Source: Methanobacteriota archaeon (GTDB taxonomy: Archaea; Thermoplasmatota; Poseidoniia; Poseidoniales; Poseidoniaceae). From it: a stretch of DNA of 10,982 bases. This document shows, piece after piece, positions 7,220 through 10,982 of this stretch (its first letter is position 1; each line of letters starts with the position of its first letter). The stretch covers positions 24,723-35,704 of the forward strand of contig PBOE01000022.1 in NCBI GenBank assembly GCA_002725275.1. Reading direction: 5' to 3'. The translations under genes were made by a program, and so were the position numbers. The notes beneath the pieces were generated by a model. It made no database searches. It saw only the letters and a program-made list of their open reading frames with translations, and was not told the origin of the DNA.

Positions 7220-8002
7220 TCACGTTCGGCCTTTCCTGAGGTTGTCCTCAAACTGCCAGATTTGGTCCTCATCGTGATGCCAGGGACTTGCATCCTGAGG
7301 CGCTGCCGCCCGCTCTTGTCGCTCCATCCAGTCATCGTACTGTCGCTGTTCGATGCGTGCGGCTTCCTGTTCGTGGGCTGCGGTTTCAAACAGGTCGTTC
7401 AACGCCCAGAGTTCATCGGCTTCTGAGAGGTCCATGTGGTCCTCAAAATCTTCGTACATGTAGGCCTCCTCGTCGTTTTCGTCGTACACTTCTTCCTCCA
7501 TGATGACCCCTTCCTCGCTAAATTGGTAAACGCCTTGGAGGGCGCTGCGAGGGGAAACGATGAATTGCGCCAGGAGGGGGATTCGCATCGCCGTGATTTT
7601 GTCGTTTTGCAGCGCCAACGCCAGGGCCGCGATTTGATCGCCGATGGGGAGCCCCCTCGAGCGCTGGGTGGGGTGCATGCACAACGACACCATGAACGGC
7701 GTGCGCTGGTCGAGGTCTTGCTTCCAGGCACCGGCTTCGATCGTCGTTCGCCAGTGCACTTCCTTGACCTCCCGGTATTCACCGTTGACGTCCACGTAGC
7801 CCTCAACGTGGTGGGCGTGGAGTTCAACCCTGTACCATCGTCGGGACGTTCCTCGAACGACCACCCTTGGCAAACCGGTTCGCTTCAAACTCAGGGTCAT
7901 GGCATCCGAACCCTCTGCAATGGCTTGGAGAAAGGTCATGGATTTCACATGCGCATCGCGCGTTGCCTTTGGCCAGTGCCCGGGTGGGGTCCATGTTTTC
8001 AT
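7220..8002 (-). CDS. Unrecognised acidic protein, hypothetical
   Basis: I do not recognise this protein (260 residues from ATG 8002). Its N-terminal two thirds look globular, with a strand-rich Arg/Trp/Tyr region (G-T-S-R-R-W-Y-R-V-E-L, then V-H-W-R-T-T-I-E-A) followed by a helical A-A-L-A-L-A-L-Q-N-D-K segment and a hydrophobic patch. The last ~90 residues are very acidic (for example Y-D-E-N-D-E-E-A-Y-M-Y-E-D-F-E-D), then a charged helix rich in Glu, Gln and Arg, ending basic. There is no signal peptide, membrane segment or cysteine cluster, so it is probably cytoplasmic. Upstream in-frame starts exist at ATG 8014 and GTG 8017. I chose 8002 because a TATA-like box at 8021-8030 would place the transcript start close to it. 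The stop abuts that of the acyl-CoA dehydrogenase, and the gene diverges from the MobA-like gene. Codon usage matches its neighbours, which supports a real gene. Confidence 0.75.
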   Translation of the reverse strand: MKTWTPPGHWPKATRDAHVKSMTFLQAIAEGSDAMTLSLKRTGLPRVVVRGTSRRWYRVELHAHHVEGYVDVNGEYREVKEVHWRTTIEAGAWKQDLDQRTPFMVSLCMHPTQRSRGLPIGDQIAALALALQNDKITAMRIPLLAQFIVSPRSALQGVYQFSEEGVIMEEEVYDENDEEAYMYEDFEDHMDLSEADELWALNDLFETAAHEQEAARIEQRQYDDWMERQERAAAPQDASPWHHDEDQIWQFEDNLRKGRT

Positions 8003-8020
8003 GAGCAACACCATCACCTA

Positions 8021-8030
8021 GCCTATATCA
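8021..8030. promoter_or_regulatory. TATA-like box between divergent genes
   Basis: The segment CCTATATCAA (TTGATATAGG on the - strand) is an AT-rich island in an otherwise GC-rich stretch. Its centre lies ~24 bases upstream of ATG 8002 on the - strand, the spacing expected of an archaeal TATA box driving a leaderless transcript. On the + strand it would start a transcript with a ~25-base leader ahead of ATG 8079, so one box could serve both directions. No clear BRE is visible. Confidence 0.4.
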
Positions 8031-8078
8031 AGGTCCAACCGGCAAACATCCAAAACCAACGAGGGCAATCTTCCGTTC

Positions 8079-8687
8079 ATGGAGACCACACCCGCCGCCG
8101 TGGTGCTTGCGGCGGGCAGGAGTCGGCGTCTCGGTCGGCCGAAAGCCCTGGTCGGTGTCAACGGGCGGCCTCTCGTCGCTTGGATTCACCAGCGCTTGCT
8201 GGCTGCCGGGTGCGAGGTGATGGTGGTGGTCAACCCGGACCTCGCCGACGACGTGAGGGCGGTGCTGCCCGGCGCGCTCATCGCCGTGAACGACAACCCC
8301 GACGCTGGTCGAACCCGGTCGCTCCAACTCGGCCTCCAAGCGCTCAGCGAACACCTCGGCCGTTCCCCTCAACGGCTGGTGATGGCCCCGGTGGACCGTC
8401 CAGGGTGGAACGAGGAGATGCTGGTGCCCCTTCTTTCCTCGTCTCAAAGCGCCGCCCTCGCTCACAACGGCCGGCGCGGCCACCCCGTGGTGTTGGATGC
8501 CCCAGCCATCGAGCGCGTCCTTGCCGCTCGACCGGACGCTTCCTTGCGAGCGCTGGTCGACTTCTCACCGGTTGAGGTCCATGCACCGTGGCTCCACCTC
8601 AACATCGATACCGAGGACGATGTGTCGGCGCTCAACGAGAACGAGGCCGCCCTTGCTACCTGTTTCCCACAAGGCGAAGGGATATGA
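8079..8687 (+). CDS. MobA/MocA-like nucleotidyltransferase (molybdenum cofactor family)
   Basis: This 202-residue protein has the fold signatures of the MobA-like NTP transferases. They are the N-terminal nucleotide loop L-A-A-G-R-S-R-R-L-G-R-P-K (10-22), a N-P-D-A-G-R-T-R-S-L motif (73-82), the metal-binding Asp D106 in MAPVDRPG, GRRGHPVVL (131-139) and the closing NIDTEDD (175-181). Members attach CMP or GMP to molybdopterin to make dinucleotide cofactors. Placement directly before an XdhC/CoxI gene (23 bp) argues for a MocA/CoxC-like role, that is, cytidylation of the cofactor for a molybdenum hydroxylase. The closest alternative is another small NTP transferase. It is cytoplasmic. The start is ATG 8079; GAGGG at 8061-8065 is rather far (13 bases) for a ribosome site, so translation may depend on a short leader from the TATA-like box at 8021-8030. 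Confidence 0.88.
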   Translation: METTPAAVVLAAGRSRRLGRPKALVGVNGRPLVAWIHQRLLAAGCEVMVVVNPDLADDVRAVLPGALIAVNDNPDAGRTRSLQLGLQALSEHLGRSPQRLVMAPVDRPGWNEEMLVPLLSSSQSAALAHNGRRGHPVVLDAPAIERVLAARPDASLRALVDFSPVEVHAPWLHLNIDTEDDVSALNENEAALATCFPQGEGI

Positions 8688-8699
8688 GGGCCGCCCGTT

Positions 8700-8703
8700 G
8701 AGG
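8700..8703 (+). promoter_or_regulatory. Ribosome-binding site of the XdhC/CoxI gene
   Basis: GAGG lies seven bases before the ATG at 8711, inside the 23-bp gap after the MobA-like gene. It supports this start and translation from a shared two-gene transcript. Confidence 0.5.
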
Positions 8704-8710
8704 CTCTGCC

Positions 8711-9583
8711 ATGACCGCTCATGTCCTTCGTTGGGTCCTGGGCGAACTCGCTCAGCAACGACGTGTTGCGCTGGCAACCGTGCTGAACACATCAGGAAGT
8801 GTTCCGGGAAAAACCGGCGCTCGTTTGGCCATGTCATCGGCGGCCCACGATTGGGTCGGCACCGTGGGTGGAGCCGGGCTCGAACACCGCGTGCTTCAAC
8901 GGTGCCGTGAAGTACTCGTTGAGTCCGACCGCCCCTTTGCCGAGGTGCTGACGTACGGACTGAACAAGGGTGCGAAGGGCTATGAGGTGACACCCCTTGA
9001 TTCCCTGTGCGGCGGTCGGGTGTCGATCGCCGTTGAGGTGATGATACCCATGCCACACGTTCACATCATGGGCGGCGGGCATTGTGGTGAGGCGCTTGCC
9101 TCAACGCTCCACGGCCTCGGTTGGTCTTATTCCGTTCACGATACTCGTGATGAATACGTTTCTATAGAAAAATATCCGGATGCAGTGGAGCGCTCATCGG
9201 CCACGGTGGCGAACCTCCTTCAGGGAGAAACGGCTGCTTCCTTGAGTCGATTTTCCGACATTCTGTTGCTCGGCCATGACTGGGCTGAGGACCAAGAGCG
9301 CTTGCTTGGTCTTCTTCGGGCGTTGAACGAACCCGGTGTGCTGTTAAACGGCAGCGACCACCCTCGAATTGGCGTGATTGGAAGCCGCTCAAAATGGCAG
9401 GCGTTCGAAGCGACCTGTCGCGACGAGGGTCTACCCCAATCCTTGCTCGACCAGGTCATCTGCCCCATTGGGCTGAACATCGGCGCGCAGTCGCCGGAGG
9501 AGATCGCTGTGGCTGTTGCAGCGCAGATCATGTCGTTGCACAAGTCCGTGGACCCTTCGGAGCCCACGTGGCGTCAATCCTGA
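8711..9583 (+). CDS. XdhC/CoxI-family molybdenum hydroxylase maturation factor
   Basis: This 290-residue protein has both XdhC family domains. The N-terminal XdhC_CoxI part shows ALATVLNTSGSVPGKTGARL, then GTVGGAGLEHRV and a C-G-G-R-V-S-I-A-V-E element. The C-terminal Rossmann-like part begins at V-H-I-M-G-G-G-H-C-G-E-A (G121-G123, C125) and ends with the family hallmark C-P-I-G-L-N-I-G-A-Q-S-P-E-E-I-A from C251. XdhC binds molybdenum cofactor and helps its sulfuration and insertion into xanthine dehydrogenase; CoxI does the equivalent for CO-dehydrogenase-type enzymes. It follows the MobA-like gene in the same direction, probably in one transcript. No molybdenum hydroxylase subunit is in the window, so its client must lie elsewhere. 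Its 3' end overlaps orn by 10 bp. A short AT-rich patch with two inverted repeats lies inside it at 9136-9170. Confidence 0.92.
   Translation: MTAHVLRWVLGELAQQRRVALATVLNTSGSVPGKTGARLAMSSAAHDWVGTVGGAGLEHRVLQRCREVLVESDRPFAEVLTYGLNKGAKGYEVTPLDSLCGGRVSIAVEVMIPMPHVHIMGGGHCGEALASTLHGLGWSYSVHDTRDEYVSIEKYPDAVERSSATVANLLQGETAASLSRFSDILLLGHDWAEDQERLLGLLRALNEPGVLLNGSDHPRIGVIGSRSKWQAFEATCRDEGLPQSLLDQVICPIGLNIGAQSPEEIAVAVAAQIMSLHKSVDPSEPTWRQS
9136..9170. repeat. Two adjacent short inverted repeats in an AT-rich patch inside the XdhC/CoxI gene
   Basis: TCACGA (9136-9141) and TCGTGA (9145-9150) form a 6-bp inverted repeat around a 3-base spacer. TTTCTATAGAAA (9159-9170) is a perfect 12-bp palindrome. They lie in a local AT-rich stretch (about 9121-9180) that encodes D-E-Y-V-S-I-E-K-Y-P with codons such as ATA and AAA, uncommon in the rest of the gene. 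They may be chance or a buried protein-binding site. Confidence 0.4.
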
Positions 9584-10122
9584 GGCTTGAACAGGTGCTC
9601 CCTGAAATAGCGGAGTTCATCAATGGATTCGAGGATGTCGTCAAGGGCCAAGTGGGCCCCCTTTTTTCTGAACCGAGGCACGTCCCTGTACCAGCGCTTA
9701 GCGAGGGCCTTGATGGTGGAGACGTCGACCATGCGGTAGTGGAGGTAATCGAGAAGTCGTGGCATTTCCTTGGCCATGAACTGCCGGTCGTTCCAAACAC
9801 TGTTGCCGCACAGTGGAGCAGTGTTTTCGTCCACCCACTCCCGGAGAAACGCAAGCGTTGCCTCTTCTGCCTCAGCTGCACTGACGCCCTCGTTGCGAAT
9901 GCGGTCGACGAGGCCGCTTTGGTGATGGTGCCTCGTGTTCCATTCGTCCATGCCCTCTAGGAGGGTTTCAGGGACCGATACAGCAAGGTTGGGGCCGGTT
10001 GCCAGCACGTTGAGGTCCCCGTCCGTCACCACGGTTGCGATTTCAATGATGGATTCTCGTTGAAGGTCGAGGCCGGTCATCTCAAGATCGATCCAAACCA
10101 TGCGGTGGTGACGGTTGTCCAT
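9574..10122 (-). CDS. orn: Oligoribonuclease (DEDDh 3'-5' exonuclease)
   Basis: This is a full-length, 182-residue oligoribonuclease, which degrades 2-5 nt RNA fragments (and pGpG in bacteria) to mononucleotides in the cytoplasm. The DEDDh catalytic set is complete and almost in register with E. coli Orn: D12 and E14 in WIDLEMTGLD, D112 in GNSVWNDRQF, H157 and D162 in GAHLALDDI. The LHYRMVDVST segment carries the nucleotide-contacting Tyr equivalent (Y129), and D-E-W-N-T-R-H-H-H-Q-S-G-L corresponds to the family's W-N...SGL motif. I chose ATG 10122 because GGAGGG (10128-10133) stands five bases upstream; the GTG at 10128 would overlap that site. The site sits in an inverted repeat (10128-10145). 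The gene lies 53 bp downstream of the membrane/zinc-ribbon gene on the same strand, possibly co-transcribed, and its stop overlaps the XdhC/CoxI stop. The strong similarity to bacterial and eukaryotic Orn suggests transfer if the host is archaeal. Confidence 0.96.
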   Translation of the reverse strand: MDNRHHRMVWIDLEMTGLDLQRESIIEIATVVTDGDLNVLATGPNLAVSVPETLLEGMDEWNTRHHHQSGLVDRIRNEGVSAAEAEEATLAFLREWVDENTAPLCGNSVWNDRQFMAKEMPRLLDYLHYRMVDVSTIKALAKRWYRDVPRFRKKGAHLALDDILESIDELRYFREHLFKPQD

Positions 10123-10127
10123 GGGCA

Positions 10128-10145
10128 CCCTCCGATGTCGGAGGG
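10128..10145 (-). promoter_or_regulatory. Inverted repeat overlapping the orn ribosome site
   Basis: On the - strand the RNA reads CCCUCCGACAUCGGAGGG, a perfect 8-base inverted repeat (7 pairs usable around a 4-base loop), GC-rich and followed by UGCCC and the AUG of orn. The 3' arm is the Shine-Dalgarno sequence itself, so the folded form would hide it. It could equally end or attenuate transcription from the upstream gene, though no U-tract follows. Confidence 0.55.
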
Positions 10146-10175
10146 ACTTGATTCTTCGTTCACGGCCTAACGGGG

Positions 10176-10982
10176 TCAGGATCCGTTCTTGGAAGACTCA
10201 AACGTCAGCATGATTTGCCCGTTGGGGCCAAACGCCACGACCGGCGTGTAGCCTTCGTGAGGCGTGGCATCAAGCGAGGCGAGAATGTTGTTCACGGCGT
10301 CCTTTGGCAGTCGCACAGCGAACCCTTCGCCCGTGTCCAACAAACCGTCGTGCCCGCCAGGCTCTTCCTCTTCCTCAACGATCTTTTCAGCCACCTTTCC
10401 GTCCCAGGACAGGAAGCCTTCGCAGTGAGGGCAAATGAAATCGCCGACATCGCCTTCTTCCAACCCGAACGCTTCGCTGCAGTGGGGACAGAACACCTCG
10501 ACCAAATCGTCTTCTTCCTCTTCTGCAACCTCGGCGACCGTGGCTTCGCTTTCAGCCGTCTCCTCAGCGCTCTCCTCGGCTTCCTCGGCCTCATCCTCGA
10601 GGTCGAGGATCTCCTCCTTGTCGTCGACAACCTCGACCTTGTCCTCCTGGACGTCCGGTGTCGCCTCTACCTTGGGTTGGGTTTGCGCCGGCACCAACGG
10701 CAGCCCCATGCTGGCCCCGGGGGTGTTTCGGGGTGCATCGTCGGCTGACTGGTAAATGCCGTCGTCATCGTTCAAGCGCTGCATGAACATGAATCCGAAG
10801 CCCAAGGCCACCATGCCGCTCATGACCGTGGCGATGCCGCTGAACAATTCGTTGTTCAGGGAATTTGCGAACAGGAAGGCGGTCAGGATGGAACCGTAGC
10901 CGCCCACGCCTCTTCGCCATCGCGCATCCGATTCTTCGCTGAACCCTTGGATGCCCAACACCACGAGGTAGACCGTGGTGAG
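10176..10982 (-). CDS. Membrane protein with acidic linker and zinc ribbon, 5' truncated by window edge
   Basis: The frame is open through the right edge, so the true start lies outside; a GTG at 10964 is available but would cut into a hydrophobic segment (L-T-T-V-Y-L-V-V-L-G-I). In order I see a partial membrane helix, a second helix around G-S-I-L-T-A-F-L-F-A-N, a third helix (L-F-S-G-I-A-T-V-M-S-G-M-V-A-L-G-F-G-F-M-F), a Pro/Gln linker and a long Glu/Asp/Ala stretch (about 10491-10650). A treble-clef-like zinc ribbon with CPHC at 10479-10490 and again at 10422-10433 follows, then a second acidic patch and a C-terminal globular tail of ~60 residues. The function is unknown to me. The acidic part and ribbon probably face the cytoplasm, where the ribbon could bind protein or nucleic acid. 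Such architectures are common in Poseidoniales proteins, to my knowledge. It lies upstream of orn on the same strand, 53 bp apart. Confidence 0.85.
   Translation of the reverse strand, partial: LTTVYLVVLGIQGFSEESDARWRRGVGGYGSILTAFLFANSLNNELFSGIATVMSGMVALGFGFMFMQRLNDDDGIYQSADDAPRNTPGASMGLPLVPAQTQPKVEATPDVQEDKVEVVDDKEEILDLEDEAEEAEESAEETAESEATVAEVAEEEEDDLVEVFCPHCSEAFGLEEGDVGDFICPHCEGFLSWDGKVAEKIVEEEEEPGGHDGLLDTGEGFAVRLPKDAVNNILASLDATPHEGYTPVVAFGPNGQIMLTFESSKNGS

Noticed and set aside
7436..8575. Long + strand open frame (379 codons) across the unknown protein and the MobA-like gene
   Set aside because: It runs antisense to one gene and out of frame through the next; the second half is an Arg/Pro/Ser-rich shadow of a clear nucleotidyltransferase.
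9655..9668. A-AAA-AAG slippery heptamer in the orn mRNA (T6/C5 run on the + strand) followed by a small GC hairpin
   Set aside because: It is in phase for -1 frameshifting, but the shifted frame ends after about six codons and would lose the catalytic His/Asp motif. The Lys-Lys pair is expected in this family, so coding constraint explains it.
10123..10128. GTG start two codons upstream of the orn ATG
   Set aside because: It would overlap the ribosome-binding site itself, leaving no spacing.

Overview
The window is GC-rich and gene-dense, about 11 kb of ordinary chromosomal DNA with ten protein genes. I see no RNA genes, insertion sequences, phage genes or CRISPR array. The best guess for the source is a marine planktonic archaeon of the Poseidoniales (Marine Group II) type. 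The reasons are a membrane protein with a long Glu/Ala-rich linker and a CPHC...CPHC zinc ribbon, an acidic orphan protein behind a TATA-like box placed for leaderless transcription, and a fused E1-alpha/E1-beta dehydrogenase. This is inference: several genes (an oligoribonuclease, XdhC/CoxI, a MobA-like transferase, an acyl-CoA dehydrogenase) are bacterial in flavour, and a marine bacterium cannot be excluded by eye.

Layout. The + strand starts with the 3' end of a rhodanese-domain gene (1-249). A receiver-domain protein (344-1447) follows, whose phosphoacceptor Asp is replaced by Glu. Next is a long fused 2-oxoacid dehydrogenase E1 (start preferred at GTG 1571, end 4174), which meets a short aquaporin-family channel on the - strand (4164-4784) tail to tail. 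A CaCA-family Na+/Ca2+ exchanger (4811-6013, +) diverges from the channel across only 26 bp, and an acyl-CoA dehydrogenase (6056-7219, +) follows it. An unrecognised acidic protein lies on the - strand (7220-8002). It diverges from a + strand pair, a MobA-like nucleotidyltransferase (8079-8687) and an XdhC/CoxI protein (8711-9583), which look like molybdenum-hydroxylase maturation genes. The - strand then carries oligoribonuclease (9574-10122) and, upstream of it, a 5'-truncated membrane/zinc-ribbon protein running off the right edge (10176-10982).

How the genes may work together. The fused E1 and the acyl-CoA dehydrogenase would fit oxidation of branched-chain or other 2-oxoacids and their acyl-CoAs. 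The exchanger and channel handle ions and small solutes. The MobA-like/XdhC pair implies a molybdenum hydroxylase encoded elsewhere. No E2 or E3 subunit and no molybdenum enzyme lies inside the window.

Most interesting to me are two predicted hairpins that would bury strong Shine-Dalgarno sequences, one at the start of the exchanger gene (4797-4833) and one at the start of orn (10128-10145). Others are the Glu-for-Asp receiver domain, the GEG (not GDG) thiamine-diphosphate motif in the fused E1, and the way all three convergent gene pairs have overlapping or abutting stop codons. I did not find a convincing new multi-gene system.
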